This document shows, in pieces, positions 8,836-18,743 of a stretch of DNA of 64,000 bases. Location of the stretch: assembly GCA_031180665.1 (NCBI GenBank), contig JAPSLP010000003.1, positions 210,589-274,588 on the forward strand, written 5' to 3'. Both the position numbers and the translations under genes were made by a program. The notes below the pieces were generated by a model. It was not told where the DNA came from and made no database searches. It worked only from the letters and a program-made list of their open reading frames with translations. Within the stretch, counting starts at the first letter, position 1; each line of letters begins with the position of its first letter. This DNA comes from Cupriavidus sp. (GTDB taxonomy: Bacteria > Pseudomonadota > Gammaproteobacteria > Burkholderiales > Burkholderiaceae).

Positions 8836-10038
8836 ATGACACCATCGCCCGAAAGCAGCACGCCCGCCGCCCTGCATGGGCTCAAGATACTGGATCTGAC
8901 CCGGCTGCTGCCCGGCGCCTTTTGCACGCAGCTGCTGGCCGATTCCGGTGCGGATGTCCTCAAGATCGAGCGCCCCGGCGACGGCGATTACAACCGGCAG
9001 TTCGAGCCCATCCACAAGCGGGAGTCGGGATCGTTCCTGCTGCTCAATCGCAACAAGCGCAGCCTGACGCTGGATCTGAAGTCCACCGAAGGCCGGGCGA
9101 TCTTCCTGCAGCTGGCGCGCGACGCCGACGTGGTCGTGGAGGGCTTCCGGCCCGGCGTGATGGAGCGCCTGGGAATTCATTACGCCGCCTTGCGCGAGCA
9201 CAACCCCCGGCTGGTCTATTGCGCGATCTCCGGCTATGGGCAGACGGGCCCGTTGGCGCAGGCGTCGGGACATGACCTGAATTACATGGCGCTCACCGGA
9301 GCGTTGCAACTGTTCGGCACCCCGGCGACAGGACCGATCGTCCCGGGCCTGTCGATTGCCGATGTCGGTGGCGGCTCGCTGATGGCCGCCGTGGGCATCC
9401 TGATTGCGTTGGCAGCCCGTGGCCGAAGTGGCAAGGGGCAGTATGTGGATGTATCCATGTCCGACGGACTGATGAGCTGGCTCTGCTACCACGCTGCAGA
9501 TTATCTGTTCGGCGGTGTGGAGCCGCGTGGAGGCGAACGGCCCTTCATTGGCCAGGCGCCCTGCTATAACGTCTACCGCTGCAGCGACGATCGCCATATC
9601 AGCCTGGGCATCATCGAGGCGCATTTCTGGGATCGATTCTGTGACCTGATCGGTCGCCCCGATTTCAAGGCATCGCAGTGGCCGACTGGCGACGAGGCGT
9701 TGCGCCAGCATGGCGTGCTGTCCACCCTCTTCGCGCAGGCGCCGCGCGATACGTGGGCAGCGCGGCTTGCCGCGGCCGACATTCCGGCGAGCCCGGTCAA
9801 CAGCATGGCAGAAGCGTTCGATTCCCCACAATTGAGACACCGCCAGATGCTGCTGGAGATGGATCATCCGGTGGAAGGCCGCATCCCCCAGCTGGGGTTC
9901 CCCATCAAATTCTCCGGCTCGCCGGCCACCCTGCGCCGCCCGCCGCCGCTGCTCGGCCAGCATAACGAAGAAGTGCTCACCGGATTGGGCTATTCCAGCT
10001 CGGACATTGTGCGCCTGCGCGAGCATGCGGTGATCTGA
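8836..10038 (+). CDS. CaiB/BaiF-family enzyme, alpha-methylacyl-CoA racemase-like
   Basis: The 400-residue product starts LKILDLTRLLPGAFCTQLLADSGADVLKIERPG, the standard family III start. The motif SGHDLNYMALTGAL (about residues 145-158), with His followed by Asp, and the later IADVGGGSL match alpha-methylacyl-CoA racemases rather than true class III CoA-transferases. Racemases interconvert 2R- and 2S-methylacyl-CoA so that a stereospecific dehydrogenase can act. A methyl-branched substrate would fit; CoA transfer remains possible. It is part of the GntR-controlled operon. Confidence 0.88.
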   Translation: MTPSPESSTPAALHGLKILDLTRLLPGAFCTQLLADSGADVLKIERPGDGDYNRQFEPIHKRESGSFLLLNRNKRSLTLDLKSTEGRAIFLQLARDADVVVEGFRPGVMERLGIHYAALREHNPRLVYCAISGYGQTGPLAQASGHDLNYMALTGALQLFGTPATGPIVPGLSIADVGGGSLMAAVGILIALAARGRSGKGQYVDVSMSDGLMSWLCYHAADYLFGGVEPRGGERPFIGQAPCYNVYRCSDDRHISLGIIEAHFWDRFCDLIGRPDFKASQWPTGDEALRQHGVLSTLFAQAPRDTWAARLAAADIPASPVNSMAEAFDSPQLRHRQMLLEMDHPVEGRIPQLGFPIKFSGSPATLRRPPPLLGQHNEEVLTGLGYSSSDIVRLREHAVI

Positions 10039-10077
10039 CTGGTAGCAACGCCCACCCTGACATCAGGAGACGATGAC

Positions 10078-11775
10078 ATGCCGGACATCTCGAGAGGCAG
10101 CCACGACAAGGACAGTCGGGCGCCGCAAGACTACGCAAGCCTCTATCGTTCGTTCAAGTGGGAGCTGCCGCCTACGTTCAACTTCGGACGCGACGTGGTC
10201 GACCGATGGGCCGAAAGGCAGCCGACGAAGCTGGCGCTTCTCTGGTGCGACGATACGGGCAAGGAACGGCGCTTCACCTTTGACGACATGCGCGCGCTGA
10301 CGAACCGCTGCGCCGGCCTGTTACACCGTGAAGGGGTACGGCCTGGCGACCGTGTCATCGTGATGCTTCAACGCGTGTGGCAATGGCAGGTCGCCATGAT
10401 CGGGTGCATCAAGCTCGGCGCGGTGCCGGTGCCGTGCATCGATATGCTGACCGCAAAGGACGTGGCATACCGGGTGGGCCATTGCGGCGCCACCGCAGTC
10501 ATCACCCATGCGGAAAGCGCCGGCAAATTTGCCGGGCTGGACGCTGTGTCGACGCGTATTGCGCTGGGCAATGCGCAGGGCTGGCTCGAATTCGAGACGG
10601 AGCTCGCGAAGTGCCCTGCCGTTTTCGACGTCCATGACACCGGCCTGGAAGACCCTGCGATCCTTTACTACACCTCGGGCTCGACAGGCATGCCGAAGGG
10701 CGTCACCCATGCGTCCCGAGCCTTGTTCAGCTGGCGGGTCTCCGCACGTTACTGGCAGGGCCTGCTCGAGGACGATCTTCTATGGTGCACGGCGGACACC
10801 GGCTGGAGCAAGGCAGGCACCAGCATCCTGTTCGGGCCGTGGTCGGCAGGCACGGCCGTGTTGTTCTACAAGGGCCCGTTCGATCCTGCCGAGCGGCTCG
10901 CGCTGATTGCGCGCCATGGCGTCACGGTCTTCTGCGGCGCGGCCACGGAATTTCGCCACATCGTCAACGAGGACTTCGCGCGGCACGACCTGTCGCGTTT
11001 GCGGCTGGCCGTGTCCGCGGGAGAAGCGGTCAACCCCGATGTCGTACGACGCTGGCACGAGGCCACCGGCGTGCCATTGATCGAGGCCTATGGCCAGACG
11101 GAAACCCTGATGACCATCGCCAATACCGTCGATAGCGTACTGAAGCCCGGTTCGATGGGCCGGGCGCTGCCGGGCACCGCGCTTGCGATACTGGACGACG
11201 ACGGAAAGCCGCTGCCCCACGACACACCGGGGCAGCTCGCCGTGCGCCTGCCACATCCGCAGGTCATGCTCGGCTATTGGAACGATCCCGAGCGCACCCG
11301 CGCCGCAGTCACCGAATACGAGGGCACGCCATACCTTCTCACCGGCGATATCGCCTCGATCGATGCAGAGGGGTATGTGTTCTACGGCGGCCGCACCGAC
11401 GACATCATCAGCTCCGCCGGCTACCGGATCGGTCCGATGGAGGTCGAGAATGCGCTGATCGAACACCCCGCGGTGCTGGAATGCGCCGTGGTCGGCAGCC
11501 CCGATGCGCAGCGCGGCGAGATCGTGAAGGCATTCGTCGCGCTCAGGCCCGGATATCACGCCGGCGAGGCGCTGGTTCTCGCGCTGCAGGAGCATGTCAA
11601 GCGCATCACGGCGCCATACAAGTATCCGCGGGCGATCGAATTCGTCGAGAGCCTGCCGAAGACCGCGAGCGGCAAACTATTGCGCCGGGCCCTGCGGGAC
11701 CGGGAATATGCCGCCCATGCGTCGCGGGAACCGATCAGCGCGCCCAGTCCTGCCCGGCAATCTGACGCTCCATGA
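10078..11775 (+). CDS. Acyl-CoA synthetase (AMP-forming)
   Basis: The 565-residue adenylate-forming ligase has the P-loop YYTSGSTGMPKGVTH (about residues 197-211), the A5 motif EAYGQTET, the hinge GDIASIDAEGYVFYGGRTDD and the C-terminal catalytic Lys in PKTASGKLLRR. It activates a carboxylic acid with ATP and CoA. The overall arrangement resembles medium-chain acyl-CoA or benzoate-type ligases. Last gene of the operon; its 3' end overlaps the convergent LysR gene by 41 bp. It is the likely entry step for the acid imported through the operon's binding protein. Confidence 0.93.
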   Translation: MPDISRGSHDKDSRAPQDYASLYRSFKWELPPTFNFGRDVVDRWAERQPTKLALLWCDDTGKERRFTFDDMRALTNRCAGLLHREGVRPGDRVIVMLQRVWQWQVAMIGCIKLGAVPVPCIDMLTAKDVAYRVGHCGATAVITHAESAGKFAGLDAVSTRIALGNAQGWLEFETELAKCPAVFDVHDTGLEDPAILYYTSGSTGMPKGVTHASRALFSWRVSARYWQGLLEDDLLWCTADTGWSKAGTSILFGPWSAGTAVLFYKGPFDPAERLALIARHGVTVFCGAATEFRHIVNEDFARHDLSRLRLAVSAGEAVNPDVVRRWHEATGVPLIEAYGQTETLMTIANTVDSVLKPGSMGRALPGTALAILDDDGKPLPHDTPGQLAVRLPHPQVMLGYWNDPERTRAAVTEYEGTPYLLTGDIASIDAEGYVFYGGRTDDIISSAGYRIGPMEVENALIEHPAVLECAVVGSPDAQRGEIVKAFVALRPGYHAGEALVLALQEHVKRITAPYKYPRAIEFVESLPKTASGKLLRRALRDREYAAHASREPISAPSPARQSDAP

Positions 11776-12640
11776 AGTCGCAGAAGGCCTTTACCCGTGG
11801 GCTGATGTGCTTGCGATTGGGATAGACCAGATATAGCGGCTCCTTCGACGGCTCCTGGTAGTCCTTCAGCACCGGCACCAGCCTGCCTGCGCGCAGATCG
11901 TCGCCAATATGGAATTCCGCGAGCCGCGTGATGCCGAATCCGGCCAACGTGAGATCGCGTGCGATCTCGCCCTGCGTCGTCTCGACCACGCTGGCCGGGC
12001 GCACGCCATAGCGGGTGCCATCCTGCCCACGGAATTGCCAGACATTCCATTCACTGGCGAAGCTGAACGCAATGCAGGTGTGCCGCTCGAGATCGCCGGG
12101 GACTTGGGGCTCGCCATGCCGAGCCAGATAGGCCGGCGCAGCGCAGACGATCCATCGGCTTGCGCCAATCGTGCGCGCCACCCGCGACGAGTTCGGCAGC
12201 GCGCCGCTGTGGATCGCGATGTCGATGCCCTTGTCGAATACATCTTCATACTGGGGACCGATGTGGAACTCGAGCGAAATGCCCGGATAGGCTTGCGTGA
12301 AGGCCGGCACCCACGGAACGATCTGATGCCGTGCAAAGGAAAGCATCGTGTGGATGCGCACCTTGCCGTGCAGCACCTCTCCCAGGGCTTCGCCATGCGC
12401 TTCGGCATTGGCCATCGCCTCGATCACCATTTCGGCACTGGGTAGATAGGCGCTGCCCTCGTCGGTCAGCACGACGGACCTCCCGTGCCGAACGAACAGC
12501 CGAACGCCGACGCGTGCCTCCAGCCGTGCGACCAGCTTGCTGACGGCCGAAGGTGTCAGGCCGAGATTTCGTGCGGCAGCAGAAAAGCTGCGATTGCGGG
12601 CCGATTGGAGAAAGGCCAATAGTTCTGAGTAGTTGTCCAA
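11735..12640 (-). CDS. LysR-family transcriptional regulator
   Basis: The 301-residue product has an N-terminal winged helix-turn-helix (about residues 1-60, FSAAARNLGLTPSAVSKLVARLEARVG) and a periplasmic-binding-like effector domain. It is of the CrgA/DsdC-like class with the ending ISPRVKAFCDFMERQIAG. It is divergent from the MFS transporter at 12997 with a 356-bp gap and convergent with the CoA ligase, overlapping it by 41 bp. It probably regulates the transporter/alcohol dehydrogenase pair. Confidence 0.93.
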   Translation of the reverse strand: MDNYSELLAFLQSARNRSFSAAARNLGLTPSAVSKLVARLEARVGVRLFVRHGRSVVLTDEGSAYLPSAEMVIEAMANAEAHGEALGEVLHGKVRIHTMLSFARHQIVPWVPAFTQAYPGISLEFHIGPQYEDVFDKGIDIAIHSGALPNSSRVARTIGASRWIVCAAPAYLARHGEPQVPGDLERHTCIAFSFASEWNVWQFRGQDGTRYGVRPASVVETTQGEIARDLTLAGFGITRLAEFHIGDDLRAGRLVPVLKDYQEPSKEPLYLVYPNRKHISPRVKAFCDFMERQIAGQDWAR

Positions 12641-12996
12641 TTTCCCGGTGTCCCCACTTGCTGGTTGCTCGTCTCGGCTTGCTGTTCCAGTCGCTCATGG
12701 TAGCGCTGCCGCCCCCTCGATGGAATCGTCGGCAAAGACCGGCCCTGAATGCCAAGGGCAGGGCGACCCTGATGCCGTCGTCCGCGACGTCGTCGGGAGA
12801 GCGCGCAGACTGCGTGACGAATCCCGCCGCGTCAAGTCCATGAAACCCCCAATCTGTTCCGGCCCTTCACAGCTGCTATGCCGCCCCGCTGATGGTGCCG
12901 CGAAACGCGCTGACGCAAACTAACGCACGCCGGAAACGATGGTCGCCCACTTCCTTTACCGGCCGAGAACGAGACCAAATACGGAGACATCCCATC
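12641..12996. other. Intergenic region between lysR and MFS genes
   Basis: This 356-bp divergent gap should hold the promoters of both genes. I see no good coding frame, no repeat and no clear T-N11-A palindrome. A GGAGA ribosome site lies just before the MFS start at 12997. Confidence 0.5.
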
Positions 12997-14328
12997 ATGC
13001 ACTACGCCCCACCGGCGGCCCTGCGGGCGCCCGCGCTGGACCAGGAAGCCCGGATGTTCCGCAAGCTGAATATGCGGATCATTCCCTTCCTCTTCATCTG
13101 CTATGTCGTTGCCTATCTCGACCGGATCAACATCGGCTTCGTCAAGCTCCAGATGCAGGACAGCCTGCAGTTGAGCGAAGCCGTCTATGGTCTGGGCGCG
13201 GGTATTTTCTTCATTGGCTACGTCTTGTTCGAGGTACCCAGCAACCTCGTGCTGAAGCGGGTTGGCGCTCGGCGCACGCTGTTCAGGATCATGGTGCTGT
13301 GGGGCATTGCCGGCTGTTGCATGGCGCTGGTCAGGACGCCGATGCAGTTCTATATCTGCCGCTTCCTGCTCGGGGTATTCGAGGCGGGCTTCGTCCCGGG
13401 AGCGATCTACTACATCAATCGCTGGTATCCCAGCAGCCGACGCGGCGCCGCGCTGGGCGTATTCCTGTCCGGCATTCCGATTGCCGGCATGGTTGGTGGA
13501 CCTCTGTCGGGTCTGACGATGACCTATTTCGATGGGGCGCTGGGCTGGGCGGGATGGCAGTGGACCTTCGTCGTCCAGGCGATCCCGGCGATCCTGCTCG
13601 GTGTCGCTGCATTTTTCCTGCTCAACGACGAGATCCGCGACGCGCGCTGGCTGACGCCTGGCGAGCGCGAACTGCTGCAAGGCCTGATGGCGAAGGAAGA
13701 GGCCGGCAACACGGCCCACGGCTCGGGAGCTGTCGAGCTGCGCGACGTCCGTGTCTACCTGATGGCCATCGCCTACATGGCCTTCATCTGCGGCACCTAT
13801 ACGCTGAGCTTCTGGCTGCCGACCTTGCTCAAGAACGCGGGCGCAGCCACCGCCCTGCAGGCCGGCCTCTATTCGGCCATCCCGTTCGGACTGGGTGCGA
13901 TCGGCATGGTACTGCTTTGCCGCCGATCCGACCGCAAGATGGAGCGCCGCTGGCATACCGCGATGGCGGCGGTGGTCGGCGCCATCGCGCTCGCGCTGAT
14001 CCCCTTTGCCCCCAATACGCTGGCCTTTGCCTGCCTGTTGCTGACTGTCGGCACCACCACCATCTACGGAACCGTTCCACTCTTCTGGGCCATGCCGACC
14101 GATTACCTTGCCGGCTCTCCAAGTGCCGCCGGTACGCTGGCCTTCATCAACAGCATCGGGCTGGTTGGCGGCTTCGTCAGTCCCATTGTCCTGGGTGCCA
14201 TCAAGGACGCCACCGGCAGCCTGAACGGGGGTCTGTACGCGACCAGCGCCCTTCTGGTCCTTGGCGCCGTCCTGCTGCTTGGCGGCGTGTCGGAACAACA
14301 CCTGCGGCGCCGCACGGCAACCCGGTAG
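12997..14328 (+). CDS. MFS transporter, anion:cation symporter (ACS) type
   Basis: The 443-residue membrane protein has the expected 12-helix MFS pattern with MRIIPFLFICYVVAYLDRIN near the start, the typical ACS-family signature for phthalate, tartrate and other organic-acid importers. The D-R-(I)N motif after helix 1 and NLVLKRVGARR in the first cytoplasmic loop are visible. ATG 12997 was chosen over the longer open frame (from 12892) because it begins the family homology and has a ribosome site. Probable role: uptake of an organic anion used by the alcohol dehydrogenase gene downstream; the substrate is not known. Confidence 0.93.
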   Translation: MHYAPPAALRAPALDQEARMFRKLNMRIIPFLFICYVVAYLDRINIGFVKLQMQDSLQLSEAVYGLGAGIFFIGYVLFEVPSNLVLKRVGARRTLFRIMVLWGIAGCCMALVRTPMQFYICRFLLGVFEAGFVPGAIYYINRWYPSSRRGAALGVFLSGIPIAGMVGGPLSGLTMTYFDGALGWAGWQWTFVVQAIPAILLGVAAFFLLNDEIRDARWLTPGERELLQGLMAKEEAGNTAHGSGAVELRDVRVYLMAIAYMAFICGTYTLSFWLPTLLKNAGAATALQAGLYSAIPFGLGAIGMVLLCRRSDRKMERRWHTAMAAVVGAIALALIPFAPNTLAFACLLLTVGTTTIYGTVPLFWAMPTDYLAGSPSAAGTLAFINSIGLVGGFVSPIVLGAIKDATGSLNGGLYATSALLVLGAVLLLGGVSEQHLRRRTATR

Positions 14329-14407
14329 CCACGGCTCTTCGATGCGATCACAATCGTCCCAACGTCCGGCACGACCCGCGTGCCAGGCGCCCACCTGGAG
14401 AACCCCG

Positions 14408-15574
14408 ATGCTGCACGGAACCTTTCGCTACCTTGCGCTGGAGCGCGTGCATTACGGCAAGCCGGCGCGGCAGGCGATCGTCGAAGAAGCGGACGCGCGG
14501 CGTGCCGGCCGGGTGGTCGTCGTCACCAGCCGAACCCTGAACCGGAGTACCTCAATGGTTTCCGACGCCATGGCGGGCCTTGGCAGCCGGGTCGTACACG
14601 TCTTCGACCATTGTGTCGAGCACACGCCCCGCGAGTCGGTACTCGAGCTTGCCGGCGTATTGCGCGACAGCCACGCCGATCTGGTCGTCACCATCGGCGG
14701 GGGTACCGCGATCGATACCGTCAAGGTCGCCCTGGTCTGCCTTGCGGAGAACGTGCGGTCGGTCGAGGCGTTCGATCGTTGTCATGTGAAAGTCGACGCC
14801 GAGGGTCGCCGCATCGTGCCCGATCTCGCGGCCCCGCCTTGCCGCCAGATTGCCGTCCCGACCACGCTGTCGGCTGCCGAGTTCAGCGACCTGGCAGGCT
14901 GCACGGACTTGCGCAGCGGACAGAAGCACCATTACACCGCGGGCCTGATTGGGCCGGCAGCCGTCATTCTGGATCCGGCCATGACGTTGCATACGCCGGA
15001 TTCGCTATGGCTATCGACCGGCATTCGCGCCCTCGACCATGCCGTCGAATCGCTCTGCTCGATCGAGCCACAACCCCTGATCGACGCGACCTCCCTGCGA
15101 GGCGTTGAACTGCTGGCCCCGGGGCTGCTGCGCAGCAAGGCGGCACCCGACGACCTTGCCGCCCGCCTGGACTGTCAATTGGCGGTCTGGCTCGCCAGCA
15201 CCGGCATCAATCGCGTTCCGTATGGCGCAAGTCACGGCATCGGCCACGTGCTGGGTGCGTTGGCCGGCGTCCCGCACGGGATCACGTCGTGCGTCTTGCT
15301 GCCGGCGGTACTCCGGTACAACCGTGAAGCCACCGAGGCGGCGCAACGCCAGCTGGCCCGTGCATTGGGCGATGCGAATGCGGACCCTGCCGCCTTGCTG
15401 TCCGGGCTCATCACAGCGCTTGGATTGCCCACGCGACTTCGTGACGTGAACGTAAGCCGGGATCAGTTCCACGATATTGCAGCCAGGGCGCTGCAGAACC
15501 CCTGGGTGCGATCCAACCCGCGCCCGGTCGGCCGCCCCGAGCAGGTGATGGAGATCCTGGAGGCGGCATGGTGA
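14408..15574 (+). CDS. Iron-containing alcohol dehydrogenase / maleylacetate reductase-like
   Basis: The 388-residue product has the Fe-ADH NAD-binding motif GGGTAIDTVK (about residues 97-106) and the metal-ligand region SHGIGHVLGALAGVPHG (about 275-291) with appropriately spaced His. The length is a little above maleylacetate reductases (about 350). It could reduce maleylacetate in a hydroxyquinol-type pathway or oxidise an alcohol; no intradiol dioxygenase is nearby to support the former. It follows the transporter by 79 bp and is probably co-transcribed. Confidence 0.85.
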   Translation: MLHGTFRYLALERVHYGKPARQAIVEEADARRAGRVVVVTSRTLNRSTSMVSDAMAGLGSRVVHVFDHCVEHTPRESVLELAGVLRDSHADLVVTIGGGTAIDTVKVALVCLAENVRSVEAFDRCHVKVDAEGRRIVPDLAAPPCRQIAVPTTLSAAEFSDLAGCTDLRSGQKHHYTAGLIGPAAVILDPAMTLHTPDSLWLSTGIRALDHAVESLCSIEPQPLIDATSLRGVELLAPGLLRSKAAPDDLAARLDCQLAVWLASTGINRVPYGASHGIGHVLGALAGVPHGITSCVLLPAVLRYNREATEAAQRQLARALGDANADPAALLSGLITALGLPTRLRDVNVSRDQFHDIAARALQNPWVRSNPRPVGRPEQVMEILEAAW

Positions 15575-15825
15575 CGCGCGATGGGAAGACGGAATCGACC
15601 GCTTTCCCACACAGCGCATGTTCGGCGCGCGGTTGAGCGTGAGGCCGGCCGGGTCTTCACGCAGATGCTATCCGTCGTTGCGGCCGTCGCTGCCTCCGCG
15701 GCCGCCTCCGACCCGGCCCCGGGCGCGAATCTCCCTCATTGGAGCAGGACCTCGCCTGGTTGCTCGAGCGAACTGCCCAACTCCGGCCGGGGATGGCATC
15801 CGCTCTTCCCCGGCACGGCCGTTGG

Positions 15826-17421
15826 TCAGTAGCCCAGCGCGCAACCGTCCTTGCGATGGTCGGAAGCGCCAAGCAAAGCCCCGTTTTCCCAATCGATGCG
15901 GATGGCCTGGGCGCCGCCGATTGCTGCCTGGCCAGGCTGGACGAAGGCGTAGCCGCGCCGTTCCAGCTCTTCTCGCGTGGCAGACGGCAAGGTCGCTTCG
16001 CATTCCACGGAGTGGGTGCCGGGGATCGGGAATAGGCGCGGAAGCTCGTTCGCGGCCTGGATATCAAGGCCGTAGTCGATTACCTTGGACAGGAAATGCG
16101 CATGGCCCATTGCCTGGTAGTGGCCGCCCATGACGCCGAATACCAGTTCGACACGGCCATTGCGCGTCGCCATTCCCGGGATGATCGTATGCAAGGGGCG
16201 CTTGCGCGGCCCGATGCAGTTCGCGTGCCCCTTGGCCAGTTCGAAGCTCTGGCCGCGATTGTGAAACAGCACACCCGATTGCGGCGCCATCAGACCCGAT
16301 CCAAATGGATGGAAAATCGAGTTGATGAAGCTGGCGCAGTTCCGGTCCTTGTCAACCACGCAGATGTAGACCGTGTCCTTGTGCTCGGCCGCGGTGGATT
16401 CCGCCTTGTTGCCAAGGCGTTCCGGGATGACGCCTGCACGCAATGCCGCGGCCAGTTCTTCCGACAGCAGATAGTCGACATCGACATCGCCGAAGCGAGG
16501 ATCGGCCAGCAAGATGTCCCGGACCTGATACGCCATCCGTGTCGCATCGATCTCGAGCTGGAGCCGGTCCGCGGACAGCGGATCGTCCCCCGGCTTGTGT
16601 CCCTGCAGGATGTTGAGCAGCAGCAGCGCAATGATGCCCTGGCCCGGCGGCGGGCATTCGTGAATTTCGAAGTCACGGAATTTCGCCTTGACCGGCGCGA
16701 CAAATTCGCCGCGATAGCTGGCGAAGTCATCGAGGGAATGGGCGCCGCCCTTGCTGCGCAGGTAGCCGACCATCTCTTCCGCGATCGGGCCTTCATAAAA
16801 GGCGCTTCGCCCTTGCTGCGCGATCGCGCGCAGCGTGGCACCCAGGCGCGGCTGGCGGTGGACCTGGCCGGCGCGCGGCGCCTGGCCCTCGATCAGCATC
16901 AGTGCGGCGGCCTCCGGGGTCGCCCTCAACAGATCGGCCTGCATGGCCCAGTCCGTCGCCGTGCGCGGCGCCACCACATAGCCGTCCTCGGCGAAGCGAA
17001 TCGCCGGCTCCAGGATCTGCGACAGCGGCAGGTTGCCGAAGCGGTCGCGCAGCGCGGTCCACGCGTCGACCGCGCCTGGCACGGTGACCGCATGCGGCGA
17101 CTGCCGGGGGAGGTGCCGGCGCCCGCCCTGGTCGACCAGCTCGTCCATCGGGATCGCCTGCGGCGCCCACCCTGCGCCGTTATAGGCGAAGATTTCGTCC
17201 GTGCCGCCCTGGCTGTAGAGCGCGAAGCAATCGCCGCCGATGCCGGTCGAACCGGGCTCGACCACGCATTGCACCGCGCAGGCCGCTATCGCGGCGTCCA
17301 TGGCATTGCCGCCGGCCTCGAGTACGCGCACCGCGGCGAGCGTCGCGGACGGGTGCGAGGTGGCTGCCATACCGTTGCGGGCCATTACTACCGAGCGGCC
17401 CGGCTTCTGAAAATCACGCAT
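15826..17421 (-). CDS. ggt: Gamma-glutamyltransferase family protein
   Basis: The 531-residue product is a complete Ntn-hydrolase of the gamma-glutamyltranspeptidase family. The autocatalytic cleavage site and nucleophile Thr is at about residue 350 (EHKDTVYICVVD); HPFGSGLMAPQSGVLFHNRG and the later PRKRPLHTIIPG are family motifs. I see no signal peptide at the chosen start (ATG at 17421, MRDFQKPGRSVVMARNGMAA), so it may be cytoplasmic, as many such ywrD-like proteins are. It hydrolyses or transfers gamma-glutamyl amides. The neighbours are a Bug protein, gabD and gabT. Confidence 0.92.
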   Translation of the reverse strand: MRDFQKPGRSVVMARNGMAATSHPSATLAAVRVLEAGGNAMDAAIAACAVQCVVEPGSTGIGGDCFALYSQGGTDEIFAYNGAGWAPQAIPMDELVDQGGRRHLPRQSPHAVTVPGAVDAWTALRDRFGNLPLSQILEPAIRFAEDGYVVAPRTATDWAMQADLLRATPEAAALMLIEGQAPRAGQVHRQPRLGATLRAIAQQGRSAFYEGPIAEEMVGYLRSKGGAHSLDDFASYRGEFVAPVKAKFRDFEIHECPPPGQGIIALLLLNILQGHKPGDDPLSADRLQLEIDATRMAYQVRDILLADPRFGDVDVDYLLSEELAAALRAGVIPERLGNKAESTAAEHKDTVYICVVDKDRNCASFINSIFHPFGSGLMAPQSGVLFHNRGQSFELAKGHANCIGPRKRPLHTIIPGMATRNGRVELVFGVMGGHYQAMGHAHFLSKVIDYGLDIQAANELPRLFPIPGTHSVECEATLPSATREELERRGYAFVQPGQAAIGGAQAIRIDWENGALLGASDHRKDGCALGY

Positions 17422-17432
17422 TGCCTTTCCTT

Positions 17433-18434
17433 TTATTGAAGCGTCACGCCCGACTGCTTCACCAGCTTTTCCGTGCGCGGAATCTCCGCGTCGACCATCG
17501 CGCGGAAATCGGCCACGCTGCCGCCGCGCGGTTCGGCGCCCGTGGTAGCCAGCTTGGCTCGGAACGTAGGGTCCTGCAGCAGCTTGTTGATCGATGTATT
17601 GAGCTTGGCGACGATCTCGGCCGGCGTGCCCTTGGGCGCGACGATGCCGTACCACGGCGCGATATCGAATCCGGGGTAGCCCTGCTCCGCAATGGTCGGA
17701 ATCTCGGGCGCCATGGGCGAACGCTTGTTGTTCGACATGCCCAGCGCGCGCAGCTTGCCGGCCTTCACATACGGCAGGCCCGTCATGATGGTGTCGAAGT
17801 ACATCGACACCTGTCCCGACAGCAATGCCGGAATGGCTTCACCGGCGCCCTTGTAGGGGATGTGCACGATATCGATGCCCGCCATCGCCTTGAGCATCTC
17901 GCCGGCGATATGCGACGTGGTACCAGCACCGAACGAGGCGTAGCTCAGCTTGCCGGGATTGGCCTTGGCATAGGCGACCATTTCGGCCAGATTCTTGAAC
18001 GGCAGCGACGGATGCGACAGCAGGATGTTCGGCGTGAACGCCACCACGGCCACCTTCTCGAAGGCATCCGGATCATAGGACAGCTTCTTGTAGAGGAAGC
18101 GGTTGGTGACCATCGACGCCGGGCCCGACATCAACAATGTATAGCCGTCGCCCGGCGCGCGTGCTGCCGCTTCGCTGCCGATCATCGCCGCCGCGCCGGG
18201 GCGGTTCTCGATGACGAAGCTCTGGCCGTACTCCTTGCCCAGACCCATGCCGAGCTGGCGCGAGATCAGATCGGTGGCAGACCCGGCCTGAAACGGCACC
18301 ACGATACGCACCGGCTGGCTCGGCCAGTTGCCCGGGCCTTGGGCTTGCGACAGCGAAGGCGCCACGAGCGCGGCGACCGTGGCCGTCAGCGTGGCGGTGG
18401 TCTTGATGATGCTGCGGATGGAACGACTCTGCAT
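17433..18434 (-). CDS. Bug/TctC-family periplasmic solute-binding protein
   Basis: The 333-residue product has a signal peptide (cleavage after SQAQG, about residue 32), then WPSQPVRIVVPFQAGSATDLISR and VIENRPGAAAMIGSEAAARAPGDG, the two ligand-binding motifs of Bug proteins. It sits 11 bp upstream of the gamma-glutamyltransferase, on the same strand, and thus probably feeds the same pathway, perhaps binding a gamma-glutamyl or amino-acid-derived carboxylate. A GGAGAA site precedes the ATG. No TctA/B partner is present. Confidence 0.93.
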   Translation of the reverse strand: MQSRSIRSIIKTTATLTATVAALVAPSLSQAQGPGNWPSQPVRIVVPFQAGSATDLISRQLGMGLGKEYGQSFVIENRPGAAAMIGSEAAARAPGDGYTLLMSGPASMVTNRFLYKKLSYDPDAFEKVAVVAFTPNILLSHPSLPFKNLAEMVAYAKANPGKLSYASFGAGTTSHIAGEMLKAMAGIDIVHIPYKGAGEAIPALLSGQVSMYFDTIMTGLPYVKAGKLRALGMSNNKRSPMAPEIPTIAEQGYPGFDIAPWYGIVAPKGTPAEIVAKLNTSINKLLQDPTFRAKLATTGAEPRGGSVADFRAMVDAEIPRTEKLVKQSGVTLQ

Positions 18435-18743
18435 TACTTGTTCTCCTGGTTCGAATTCATGCCGCCTTCACGGCGGCGGCATTGCGCAATCCGTTGCGCA
18501 AGGCCCGTGCCACCATGAATCCGGCGTCTCCTGGTCACGGCTGTCCCGCCCCCGTGTTTTTGATCACGTTGACCCTTGTTGCGCACCGCGAGGGTTCCGT
18601 CTCGCGGTGGCTGCCCCCAATTTGGTGTCAGCCGCTCGGCCCGTGCACCGCATCCGTGCGAGCGTGGCGAGCTTCCCCTTCGAGGTCGCCCGTGCCGAAG
18701 CCGGGCAGCCAGGCAAGGGGACCGCAATGGCCCCCTCTCCGGC
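18435..18743. other. Intergenic leader between gabD and the Bug gene
   Basis: This 309-bp gap separates two genes on the same (minus) strand. It holds the hairpin at 18584-18609 and a smaller GCCGCC-ttcac-GGCGGC hairpin at 18461-18477, 27 bp before the Bug start. I see no credible coding frame. Confidence 0.5.
18584..18609 (-). terminator. Stable hairpin after gabD (possible terminator or attenuator)
   Basis: CACCGCGAG and CTCGCGGTG form perfect 9-bp arms around an 8-base loop, 135 bp downstream of the gabD stop. No U-run follows on either strand, so intrinsic termination is not assured. Confidence 0.35.
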